From NCBI GenBank assembly GCA_046728115.1, contig JBKPDW010000274.1, positions 1 through 6,417 of the forward strand: 6,417 nt of DNA. Reading direction: 5' to 3'. Under the pieces are notes generated by a model. It worked only from the letters and a program-made list of their open reading frames with translations. It was not told where the DNA came from and made no database searches. The position numbers and the translations under genes were made by a program. Origin of the DNA: CAVSWN01 sp046728115 (GTDB taxonomy: Bacteria > Acidobacteriota > Vicinamibacteria > Vicinamibacterales > CAVVIG01). Below, in pieces: positions 1-5,998 of this stretch (positions are counted from its first letter, which is position 1; each line of letters opens with the position of its first letter).

Positions 1-9
1 GACCACCCC

Positions 10-44
10 TCGACTCTCGCTCAGGGCGATCTGAGCCGCGTCGA
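10..44. repeat. REP-like imperfect palindrome
   Basis: Nested inverted repeats share one centre: TCGAC (10-14) with GTCGA (40-44), and GCTCAG (19-24) with CTGAGC (31-36) around a six-base loop. The layout resembles the dispersed intergenic palindromes found in many high-GC bacterial genomes. It could equally be the terminator of a gene left of the window, although no T-run follows. Only one full copy is visible here. A partial look-alike lies inside the aminotransferase gene near 1937-1963. Confidence 0.45.
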
Positions 45-106
45 AAGGCACTACCGAAAACTGACCAGCCGACCGATGACAGGGATAGTACGTGCGTGAA
101 TAAACG

Positions 107-118
107 TTGACAGGTCAA
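107..118. promoter_or_regulatory. inverted repeat TTGAC-N2-GTCAA, possible operator or -35
   Basis: The twelve bases are two five-base arms, TTGAC and GTCAA, separated by AG. The first six bases also match the sigma-70 -35 consensus TTGACA exactly. No convincing -10 lies 16-18 bases downstream (TTACGT or similar), so this is more likely a regulator site than a complete promoter. It lies about 120 bases before the start of the outer-membrane gene. Confidence 0.3.
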
Positions 119-160
119 TCTGGCGGATTTTACGTCGTGAAACCGGTAGTGTCAACGAAA

Positions 161-175
161 TGTAAGCGTTACAAT
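161..175 (+). promoter_or_regulatory. operator-like palindrome overlapping a candidate -10 box
   Basis: TGTAA-GCG-TTACA (161-173) is an odd-length palindrome resembling, one base shorter, the TGTAAGCGCTTACA type of site bound by LacI/CcpA-family repressors. TACAAT (170-175) overlaps its right arm and differs from the -10 consensus at one position. The corresponding -35 is poor (TAGTGT at 147-152). If used, transcription would begin near 182 and leave a leader of about 54 bases before the ATG at 236. The overlap of operator and -10 would suit repression. Site identity is inference only. Confidence 0.3.
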
Positions 176-235
176 CGTTTGCAAAAACGCAGCGGCGGCC
201 GAGGTCCGGCAGCGGAGACCCTGAACACCATCTTT

Positions 236-1084
236 ATGAAAATCTCACACGCTCGGCGAGCGACGCGTTCGACGATTGTTCTCGCGCTGGCCGTGCTGGC
301 AATGACAGCCGCTCCCGCCCTGGCTCAATTCAAACCCCGCGTCGTCGACACGAGCGTGGGCGAGCAGTTCCACATCGAAGGCAGCGCCGCCTGGTGGTTC
401 CCGTCGGCTGACCTCGTGGTGTCGTCGGGCGGCAGCGGCGCGCTCACCGGGCTTGCGGGCACCGACATTGACGCCAAGAACGATCTCGGTCTCGCGGACA
501 AACGCGTTCCGCAACTGAGTCTGGTGTTGCGTGCGGCACGCAAACACAAGTTCCGCCTGCAGTACATCCCGATCGAATTCGAGCAGACCGCCACGCTGTC
601 GCGCGACGTCAATTTCAACGGCCAGCGTTATCGGGTCGGATTCCCGGTGAATTCGTCGCTCAAGTGGCAGGCGCTTCGCCTGTCGTACGAATACGATTTC
701 GTCACCAGGAGCCGCGGCTTCGTCGGCTTCATCATCGAGGACAAGCAGACCGACGTCCAGGTCGATCTGGTGACGCCGTTCATCCCGCCGCAGTTCGCGC
801 ACGCGCAGGCGCCCATTCCTTCCCTGGGCGGAATCGGCCGCGTCTACGCGACGCCACACGTCTCGATCACCGGCGAGGCGACGTTCTTCAAGCTCCCGGC
901 CGGCATCACGGAGCGCTACGAGGCGCACTACGTAGACATCGATATCTACGGGACGTTCAACGCCACCAACAACTTCGGCGTGCAGGGCGGTTTCCGTTCG
1001 ATGGATCTCGCCTACTTGTTCAAGGCGGATCGAGGCGCCTTCACGATGAGGGGCATCTACCTCGGCGTCGTGGCTAGATATTGA
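236..1084 (+). CDS. outer-membrane beta-barrel protein (hypothetical)
   Basis: This 282-residue protein has a clear Sec signal peptide: a basic start (MKISHARRATR), a hydrophobic core at residues 13-25 and a likely cleavage after A-L-A at residue 30, giving a mature protein of about 252 residues. The mature part alternates polar and hydrophobic residues with many aromatics (for example RLQYIPIEFEQ, LRLSYEYDFV, EAHYVDIDIYGTF). It ends in GIYLGVVARY, and an aromatic last residue on a final strand is typical of BAM-assembled barrels. I therefore infer an outer-membrane beta-barrel, but do not recognise a named family or cargo. The ATG at 236 is chosen because the signal peptide begins there. The frame stays open upstream to a TTG at 107, but that stretch is not signal-like and overlaps promoter-like sites. 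No strong Shine-Dalgarno is present; GGAG at 214-217 is too far away. The gene is convergent with the aminotransferase gene. Confidence 0.8.
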   Translation: MKISHARRATRSTIVLALAVLAMTAAPALAQFKPRVVDTSVGEQFHIEGSAAWWFPSADLVVSSGGSGALTGLAGTDIDAKNDLGLADKRVPQLSLVLRAARKHKFRLQYIPIEFEQTATLSRDVNFNGQRYRVGFPVNSSLKWQALRLSYEYDFVTRSRGFVGFIIEDKQTDVQVDLVTPFIPPQFAHAQAPIPSLGGIGRVYATPHVSITGEATFFKLPAGITERYEAHYVDIDIYGTFNATNNFGVQGGFRSMDLAYLFKADRGAFTMRGIYLGVVARY

Positions 1085-1196
1085 AGTTAGAAGTATAGAA
1101 GTTAGAAGTTAAGTCGGAAATTCGGACAGTCAGAAGCACGATGTCGGCTCGCCGAGTGTATCTGACTTCTCACTTCTGACTTCGAACTTCTGACTT
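1083..1196. repeat. inverted arrays of 7-base-period repeats; possible bidirectional terminator
   Basis: The left arm (1083-1116) is built of GAAGTTA-like units and the right arm (1162-1196) of CTGACTT, CTCACTT, CTGACTT, CGAACTT, CTGACTT, all with a seven-base period. The arms are mutually complementary. AAGTTAGAAGTT (1099-1110) pairs with AACTTCTGACTT (1185-1196) over 12 bases with one G-U, and AGTCAGAAG (1128-1136) pairs perfectly with CTTCTGACT (1173-1181). The array fills the gap between two convergent genes, so it could fold in both transcripts and end them, but neither side has a T-tract. A related array at 4787-4814 suggests a dispersed repeat family and not a dedicated terminator. Confidence 0.6.
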
Positions 1197-2423
1197 TCAG
1201 TGAACGCCCACCGCCACTAACTTCGCCATCCGCCGATCGGCCTCTGCAAGCGTTTCGTCCTTCTTGCAGAAACAGAACCGGACCTTCGTGCGTCCTTCGT
1301 TCGAGGTCTTGTAGAAACTGCTCCCGGGGACGGCGGCAACGCCGATGTCCTTCACGAGGTACCGCGCGAATTCGACGTCGTCTGCGAAACCGAACGATCG
1401 AATGTCGGTCATGATGTAGTACGCGCCGTCGGGCTTGTAGCAGGTGAAGTGGTGCCGATCGAGCACGTCCAGGAGCACGTCGCGCCGGCGCTGGTACTCG
1501 CGCGCCAGCCTGCCGTAGTAATCGTCCGGTAACCCGAGGGCGACGGCGCCCGCCTCCTGCAACGGCGCCGCGGCACCGACCGTCAGAAAATCGTGCACCT
1601 TGCGGATCGCGCCGGTCAGCGACGGCGGCGAGATCGTCCAGCCGACGCGCCAGCCAGTCACGCTGTACGTCTTCGACAAGCCGTTGATTGTCACCGTGCG
1701 ATCGGCCATGCCTTCGATCGTGGCGATCGGAATGTGGCGGTGATCGTCGTACACGATGTGCTCGTAGATTTCATCGGCGATCGCGATCGCGTCCCACTTC
1801 CGGCAGAGTGCGGCAATCGTCTCGAGCTCGTCGCGCGTGAACACCTTGCCCGTCGGATTGTTCGGCGTGTTGATGATGATGGCCCTGGTTTTGTCGTTGA
1901 ACGCCGCCGCCAGTTCGTCGGGGTCGAACCACCAGGCTGTCCCGAGCGCGGTCGAGTGGCTCGCCGCTTGCGATGTCGAGACGCTGCGCGGTTCGTGCAG
2001 CGTCACGTAGCGCGGCGTCGCGCCGGAAAGGATCGCATCGGGGCCGTAGTTCTCGTAGAACGGCTCGAACACGATCACCTCGTCGCCGGGATCGATGACG
2101 GCGAGCATCGTGGACATCATCGCTTCGGTCGATCCGCAGCAGACAGTCACCTGCTGGTCGGCCTCGATCGGCAGCCCGTAGCGCCGCGTGAACTCGCGGG
2201 CGACAGCTTCGCGCAACGGACGCGCGCCCCAGGTGACGGCGTACTGATTCACATCTGCGTTGATCGCCGCGCACGCGGCGTCCTTGATGGCCACCGGCGC
2301 CGGAAAGTCCGGAAACCCCTGCGACAGATTCACGCCGCCATGCAGGTCGCTCAGCCGCGTCATCTCGCGGATGACAGATTCGGTGAACTGCATCGCTTTT
2401 TGCGATCCGGTCAGCTTCGACAT
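1197..2423 (-). CDS. PLP-dependent class I/II aminotransferase
   Basis: This 408-residue cytosolic fold-type I aminotransferase would move an amino group from an amino acid to a 2-oxo acid using pyridoxal phosphate. Visible landmarks: GFPDFPAP near 36-43, the NTPNNPTGK box at 185-193 (N189 contacts PLP), DEIYEHIVYD at 217-226 (D217 and Y220 bind the cofactor), GLSKTYSVTGWRVGW at 248-262 with the Schiff-base lysine K251 and phosphate-binding R259, and R382 in VRFCFC for the substrate carboxylate. The style is close to the kynurenine/methionine (KAT, YbdL-like) and aspartate aminotransferase subgroup; exact substrate is not readable. The ATG at 2423 directly precedes the family's N-terminus. 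The frame continues upstream, but only as an Arg-rich shadow of the transglycosylase tail. It starts 10 bases after the transglycosylase stop, with a weak GAGAG Shine-Dalgarno. Residues about 146-163 look like an extra loop not usual in the family, described as a finding. Confidence 0.93.
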   Translation of the reverse strand: MSKLTGSQKAMQFTESVIREMTRLSDLHGGVNLSQGFPDFPAPVAIKDAACAAINADVNQYAVTWGARPLREAVAREFTRRYGLPIEADQQVTVCCGSTEAMMSTMLAVIDPGDEVIVFEPFYENYGPDAILSGATPRYVTLHEPRSVSTSQAASHSTALGTAWWFDPDELAAAFNDKTRAIIINTPNNPTGKVFTRDELETIAALCRKWDAIAIADEIYEHIVYDDHRHIPIATIEGMADRTVTINGLSKTYSVTGWRVGWTISPPSLTGAIRKVHDFLTVGAAAPLQEAGAVALGLPDDYYGRLAREYQRRRDVLLDVLDRHHFTCYKPDGAYYIMTDIRSFGFADDVEFARYLVKDIGVAAVPGSSFYKTSNEGRTKVRFCFCKKDETLAEADRRMAKLVAVGVH

Positions 2424-2433
2424 CTTCAACTCT

Positions 2434-4761
2434 CTACGCAGCCTTCTTCTTCTTCGGCGCCGCTTTCTTCTTTGCCGGCGCCTTGGCAGGTGGCTTCTTG
2501 GCGGCTGCGCTCGATTTCTGGGCCGCAGCGCCCGATTTTTGCGGAGCGGCCGCTCGGGGGACGGCGGGCTTCGTCGTTGCCGTCGTACCAGCCGAGGAAT
2601 CCGAGCCGTACAGGCGGCGATAGTCCTCGGCTGTGCCCAGGATCTTCTTGACGTAATTCTGCGTTTCGGGAAACGGGATATCGTCGATGAACTCTTCGCG
2701 GCTGACGCCCGGCCGCTCCGAAATCCAGCGCGCCACACGGTTGGGTCCGGCGTTGTAGGTCGCCAGCGCGTAGTGCACGCCGCCAAACTGCCGTACCAGA
2801 TCAGAGAAGTACGCCGTGCCCATCTTGATGTTGGTCTCGGCCGTCTTGAGCATGCCGACCGAGAACCGGCTCGGCATACGCAGCGATCTGGCGTACTGCC
2901 GTCCCGTCGACGGCAGAATCTGCATCAGCCCGTATGCGTTCGCGGAAGAGCGGACGTCCGCCGTGAACGTCGACTCCTGTGCGATCAGCGCGGCGATCAT
3001 GTACGGATCGAGCTGACGCTCGTTCGAATACTGGCGGATCAGCGTCCAATAGTTGACGGGAAAGAGGACCTTCAACAGCTCGGGCGGGAGCTGCTCTCCT
3101 CCAGCCGCCATGTACTGGGGATAGGCGCGCTTCATCGCGTTGATGCCCGCGCGCAGGTCGCCCCGCTGATTCTCGATCCAGCCGAACGTGGCCTGGATGA
3201 CCGACGAATCGCCCCAGACGCGCTGCGCGTAGCGCAGCTCGTCCACCGCCTGATCGTAGAGCTCGAGCGCCAGCAGACTGCGCACGATCGACGCGTTCGG
3301 CGGCAGCGCGGCATGCGGTATCGGATTCCCGTCGGCTCCACGGGCCTGCAGATCGCTGGGAGTGTCGGCCACCAGCTGACGCTGAGGCGAGCCACCGTCG
3401 AGATGCGTCAGCGCCAGGCGTCCGTAATAGGTGTTCAGATAATCGCTCGCCACGAGCGCGTATCGCGCCTGCGCCAGCACTGGTTCGTTGAGCACGTCGT
3501 GCGCGCGCGCCGACCAGTACAGCCACGACGGCCGATAGTCGGACCGCGGGAAATGCGCGGCGCCAGACTCGAACGCGCGAATCGCGTCCGCGTACCGCCC
3601 GTTCTTGTACGACCACCACCCGATCTTCCACGCGGCCCGCTCCGCGTAGTGGCCCATCGGGAACTTCTCGTACATCTCCCGGAACGTCGCGTCGGCCTGC
3701 GCATCTTCGTTCTGCAAGATGTAATGCGTGGCCAGGTTGTTCAACGCTTCCTCGGCCCAGCTCTGATCGGAGAACTCCTGCGTCAGCCGGCGAACCGTGC
3801 GCAGGTACTCGTCTACGTCGCCGAGCTCGCGCACCGCGACGGCGTAGAAAAACAGCGCCTCGCCCTGCCGCGACGCGCCGTCGATGTACGGCCTCACGCC
3901 GTCGCGCGCGTTGCGTGGACGCTTGAGGTAGTACTCGCACTCCGCGATTCGCAGGTTCACCAGCTCGCGGTCGTCATCCTGCGCGATGTTCTTCAATCCG
4001 TCGAAGACCTGTCGCGCCTGCGTGTACCGCTTCGCGCCGAACAGCCGCTCGCCCCGGCCGAGTTCCAGCTTGTATCGATTCGTGCCTGGATCAATGGATG
4101 GAACCGGGAGGCTGTCGAGTTCCGACAGCGCTTGCGGAACCAACTCGCTGAACGGGAATTCGTAAACGACACGCGAGAACGCCTCCACTGCCTTCTCGAG
4201 GTTGCCGGTCACACGGGACGAGTGACCGAGCCGAATCAGGATGTCGTCGGCGGCGATGGCCTTACCCTTCGACAGCTTCTCGTATATCTCCATCGCCGCC
4301 CGGTTGTCGCCCAGCGCTTCGTCGCATTCGGCTTCCCGCAAGGCTGCCGCTTCGGCGAGATACCCCACGGGCTGCGTCGCGCGGAGCGCTCGAAATGTGC
4401 GCCTCGCATCGGCGGTGCGCTCCAGACGAAGCTCCGCCACGCCCTTGTAGTACAGCGCGTAGCCCCCGAGCGTACCCTGCGAAACGGATGCCTCGGACAG
4501 CAGCGAGAGCGCCCTCGGAAAACTGGAGTCGAGCTCCAGTTTCACCGCTGACAAGACGGCCGTCATCTCCGGCGTACGCGGCGTGCGGGGCGTGGGGGCG
4601 AGCCAGAGAAGCGAGATATCGGCTGGAAGAAGCGGATGATTTGTCGGTTTGAGAACAATATCGGGGGCGGCGCTGCCATTCAGCTGTTGCGCGTGCGGAG
4701 CCCGTGCTGGCAACAGCAGCATCGTTACCAAACCGATCGTGAGAACGGAGCCTCTTCTCAT
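2434..4761 (-). CDS. soluble lytic murein transglycosylase (Slt-like) with TPR region and basic tail
   Basis: This 775-residue enzyme would cleave peptidoglycan glycan strands between MurNAc and GlcNAc, leaving 1,6-anhydroMurNAc, in the periplasm. A Sec signal lies at residues 1-24 (MRRGSVLTIGLVTMLLLP, then APHAQQ). TPR-like helical hairpins follow (about 186-206, 243-256, 348-368, 385-405), as in the superhelical U domain of Slt70. The SLT domain spans about 573-717: AALIAQESTF with catalytic E596, AYGLMQILPSTG at 609-620, ATYNAGPNRVARW around 667-679, and ETQNYVKKI near 699-707. E. coli Slt70 is about 645 residues, so this protein is longer, partly because of a 55-residue Ala/Lys/Pro tail (about 13 lysines, no acidic residues after its first few). 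ATG 4761 gives a compact signal peptide. An in-frame TTG at 4800 overlaps the upstream gene's TGA (TTGA) and would add 13 residues. Neither start has a good Shine-Dalgarno. It is the middle gene of the minus-strand operon. Confidence 0.93.
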   Translation of the reverse strand: MRRGSVLTIGLVTMLLLPARAPHAQQLNGSAAPDIVLKPTNHPLLPADISLLWLAPTPRTPRTPEMTAVLSAVKLELDSSFPRALSLLSEASVSQGTLGGYALYYKGVAELRLERTADARRTFRALRATQPVGYLAEAAALREAECDEALGDNRAAMEIYEKLSKGKAIAADDILIRLGHSSRVTGNLEKAVEAFSRVVYEFPFSELVPQALSELDSLPVPSIDPGTNRYKLELGRGERLFGAKRYTQARQVFDGLKNIAQDDDRELVNLRIAECEYYLKRPRNARDGVRPYIDGASRQGEALFFYAVAVRELGDVDEYLRTVRRLTQEFSDQSWAEEALNNLATHYILQNEDAQADATFREMYEKFPMGHYAERAAWKIGWWSYKNGRYADAIRAFESGAAHFPRSDYRPSWLYWSARAHDVLNEPVLAQARYALVASDYLNTYYGRLALTHLDGGSPQRQLVADTPSDLQARGADGNPIPHAALPPNASIVRSLLALELYDQAVDELRYAQRVWGDSSVIQATFGWIENQRGDLRAGINAMKRAYPQYMAAGGEQLPPELLKVLFPVNYWTLIRQYSNERQLDPYMIAALIAQESTFTADVRSSANAYGLMQILPSTGRQYARSLRMPSRFSVGMLKTAETNIKMGTAYFSDLVRQFGGVHYALATYNAGPNRVARWISERPGVSREEFIDDIPFPETQNYVKKILGTAEDYRRLYGSDSSAGTTATTKPAVPRAAAPQKSGAAAQKSSAAAKKPPAKAPAKKKAAPKKKKAA

Positions 4762-4786
4762 AGCGCTAAGTGACGCATCTCTCGAG

Positions 4787-4814
4787 ACTTGCGACTTCAA
4801 ACTTCAGACTTCAG
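4787..4814. repeat. 7-base-period tandem repeat at a gene junction
   Basis: Three consecutive units GACTTCA, AACTTCA, GACTTCA (4793-4813), with a degenerate ACTTGC unit before them, repeat every seven bases. On the minus strand they read CTGAAGT, CTGAAGT, TTGAAGT. They match the units of the array at 1083-1196. This copy supplies the last codons of the GAF-like gene (KLKSEV then stop) and the TTG that could start the transglycosylase, so it lies within the operon and not in a true gap. Confidence 0.6.
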
Positions 4815-5396
4815 TTTTGCGAGCGCGGCTGCCGCCTTGAACGCCGTCACGGCTTCGAGACAGCGCGACGCGTGCAGGGTCAGGGCTTCGAGGGCCGCAG
4901 CCTCGTGCGGCAACGACGTTCCATCGCGTTCGGCATATAGCACGGCAACCACCTCTCCCGCCAGCGTGATGGGCACGGCTACCGCCATGCATTCTATCGG
5001 CGTCACACCAAAAACCGGTGAGCCATCCGACGGGAATAGCAGCTGCGAGGCCGTTGACCGCGTCCGCACCGCCTCGGCCAGGATCCCCGTCTGCCGGAGC
5101 TCCGGCGCACCATTGCCTGTCAGGCCACTGCCTCGCACGAACAGAATCGTTACACGCGACGCCTCGCGCTCGGCGCTGGCGCGCAGTGCATCGAGAATCG
5201 CACTGAGGGACCGGGCACGGTCGATCGACCGCATGCCCTCGAGAAGGCGCGCGGCGTCGAGATCGCCCGTGCGTGCCGTCGGGACGGGGGGCGCCGCGAC
5301 CTGAGCGGCCACGTGCTTCACCTCCCGCGTGACCGTTTCGCGCAAACGATCCCCAAGTGCGTCGAGGGCGTGGCGCAACTCTTCGTCCGACGTCAT
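4797..5396 (-). CDS. GAF-domain-like protein
   Basis: This 199-residue soluble protein has no signal peptide or membrane span. An N-terminal helical, charged segment (MTSDEELRHALDALGDRL, continuing to about residue 35) is followed by a Pro/Ala linker and a GAF-like core. DRARSLSAILDALRASAEREA (59-79) leads into the strand VTILFVRG, and VAVPITLAGEVVAVLYAE (139-156) is the typical closing strand pair of GAF domains. A C-terminal helix of about 165-195 could be coiled. GAF domains bind small molecules or act as dimerising sensors; no ligand residues or output domain can be named here, and the core looks short. The ATG at 5396 is preferred because third-codon G+C is about 79% just after it and about 62% in the 34 codons before it. 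A TTG at 5498, with GGTGAG about ten bases upstream and a -10 box about 50 bases upstream, would give 233 residues and is a serious alternative. It is probably the first gene of the operon with the transglycosylase and aminotransferase. Confidence 0.72.
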   Translation of the reverse strand: MTSDEELRHALDALGDRLRETVTREVKHVAAQVAAPPVPTARTGDLDAARLLEGMRSIDRARSLSAILDALRASAEREASRVTILFVRGSGLTGNGAPELRQTGILAEAVRTRSTASQLLFPSDGSPVFGVTPIECMAVAVPITLAGEVVAVLYAERDGTSLPHEAAALEALTLHASRCLEAVTAFKAAAALAKLKSEV

Positions 5397-5492
5397 GAAT
5401 GCTCGATCAGCCTGAAGAACCGGCGCATTCGGGAATTGGTGAGCTGCCGTGTGCAAGGCGTCCGCAAAGCGCGAGCTCACAAGTCCGTCGAT

Positions 5493-5525
5493 CGCCAATC
5501 TGCCAACTCACCAACTCGCCAGTTG
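5493..5525. repeat. 8-base-period tandem repeat in operon leader
   Basis: On the minus strand the units GGCGAGTT, GGTGAGTT, GGCAGATT and GGCGATCG follow one another every eight bases, preceded by AACT. A further GCCAACT copy (plus strand) lies at 5551-5557. The array overlaps the possible TTG start and Shine-Dalgarno of the GAF-like gene. It is a different unit and period from the 7-base family elsewhere in the window. Confidence 0.45.
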
Positions 5526-5543
5526 CAAAGATGGAGTTCGTCC

Positions 5544-5549
5544 ATTATA
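5544..5549 (-). promoter_or_regulatory. consensus -10 box (TATAAT) for the minus-strand operon
   Basis: The plus strand reads ATTATA, so the minus strand carries a perfect TATAAT. No good -35 is seen 16-18 bases upstream and there is no TGn extension, so activation or a non-standard -35 is possible. Transcription would start near 5537, leaving a leader of about 140 bases to the ATG at 5396 or about 40 bases to the TTG at 5498. It lies about 25 bases from the divergent tmRNA promoter. Confidence 0.5.
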
Positions 5550-5574
5550 CGCCAACTTGCAGGTACAGAAGGGT

Positions 5575-5603
5575 TTGACGGTTCGTTTCGCGCGCCCTAG
5601 AAT
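5575..5603 (+). promoter_or_regulatory. sigma-70 promoter of ssrA
   Basis: TTGACG (5575-5580) and TAGAAT (5598-5603) each match consensus at five of six positions and are separated by the optimal 17 bases. Transcription should begin around 5610, giving a short 5' leader of about 26 bases before the mature tmRNA end at 5636, to be removed by RNase P. The bases after the -10 are G+C-rich (GGGAGGCGCC), as often seen at growth-controlled stable-RNA promoters; growth control is inference. Confidence 0.75.
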
Positions 5604-5725
5604 GGGAGGCGCCAGAGCACGCACCTCTTTTATCTGGGGGCGATACGGCTTCGACGGGGGTAAAGACTCGCGGGATGCATGCCGAGCGCCATCGTCTCGT
5701 AAATCCGGTGGAACACAACGTAACT

Positions 5726-5755
5726 GCGAACACGCAGCTCGCTCTCGCTGCTTAA
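5726..5755 (+). other. tmRNA proteolysis-tag reading frame
   Basis: Nine sense codons, GCG AAC ACG CAG CTC GCT then CTC GCT GCT, are followed by TAA. The frame was fixed by alignment to the E. coli layout, where the resume codon is also an alanine codon after a U-A-G-U-C-like stretch (here TAACT), and by the -ALAA ending. A second TAA at 5757-5759 is out of frame. Confidence 0.88.
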
Positions 5756-5960
5756 TTAAGTAGCGACGTCCACCCGGCTCCTGCCTGCGGGGCCGGACTG
5801 GATGTCATAAAAGCAGGCTGGTCGGCGCGAGGGCCTCCGGAGCGCGCCGGCGAGATCTTCCGGGGCTAGCAGTCCTCGGTTTCCGTCGCTCTTCGACGGG
5901 GGTTGCGAACATTCAAGAGCGGCTACGCATGTAGAGTTCCGCGACGGCGTACTCTCGGAC

Positions 5961-5988
5961 GCGGGTTCGACTCCCGCCGCCTCCACCA
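5961..5988 (+). other. putative integrase attachment site (3' end of ssrA)
   Basis: The T-arm and acceptor end of tmRNA are a well-known target for tyrosine recombinases, which use this kind of sequence as the core and recreate the RNA 3' end on insertion. The reason to propose it here is the recombinase remnant whose stop codon lies 12 bases past the CCA. The duplicate core that would prove insertion (attR) is not in the window, and the exact core limits cannot be set. Confidence 0.4.
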
Positions 5989-5998
5989 CTTAGCGTGT

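Larger units (their letters stand above)
5636..5988 (+). ncRNA. ssrA: transfer-messenger RNA (tmRNA), tag ANTQLALAA
   Basis: This 353-base RNA would rescue stalled ribosomes in trans-translation with SmpB and mark the peptide for proteolysis. The 5' end GGGGGCG (5636-5642) pairs with CGCCTCC (5978-5984) over seven pairs, including the G3-U wobble (5638 with 5982) that alanyl-tRNA synthetase recognises. The T-arm is GCGGG, loop TTCGACT, CCCGC (5961-5977). The discriminator is A5985 and CCA is encoded (5986-5988). The 5' region has the conserved CGATACGGCTTCGACG and GCATGCCGAG segments. The tag frame starts at resume codon GCG (5726-5728) and reads A-N-T-Q-L-A-L-A-A to TAA at 5753-5755. With the alanine delivered by tmRNA the tag is AANTQLALAA, one residue shorter than that of E. 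coli but with the usual -ALAA end recognised by ClpXP. A clear hairpin CCGTCG-N5-CGACGG (5883-5899) fits the pseudoknot region. It is a single-piece tmRNA and appears intact. Confidence 0.97.

Noticed and set aside
107..235. Upstream extension of the outer-membrane protein from TTG at 107
   Set aside because: The extension would bury the signal peptide 43 residues into the protein, and its start coincides with a TTGACA-like element.
245..928. 227-residue minus-strand frame opposite the outer-membrane gene
   Set aside because: It is an Arg/Glu/Asp-rich shadow of a gene with a clear signal peptide and barrel pattern, and has no features of its own.
1083..1196. CRISPR array
   Set aside because: The repeat units are 7 bases with no spacers and occur in inverted orientation, and no cas genes are nearby.
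2424..2786. 121-residue N-terminal extension of the aminotransferase
   Set aside because: It overlaps the 3' end of the transglycosylase in another frame, is a low-complexity Arg/Pro/Ser string, and the family N-terminus begins at the ATG at 2423.
2260..4551. 763-residue open frame on the plus strand opposite the transglycosylase
   Set aside because: It is Arg/Leu/Val-rich antisense of a well-supported SLT enzyme, in a frame kept open by high G+C at codon third positions. It has no recognisable domain and no ribosome site.
5313..5763. Plus-strand frames of 95 and 104 residues across the ssrA promoter
   Set aside because: They run through the GAF-like gene, the divergent promoters and into the structured tmRNA, with no domain or ribosome site.
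5756..5989. 77-residue minus-strand frame beginning MVEAAGVEPASES
   Set aside because: It is antisense to the tmRNA. The VEAAGVEPA string is the familiar false translation of the reverse complement of a T-arm and acceptor end.
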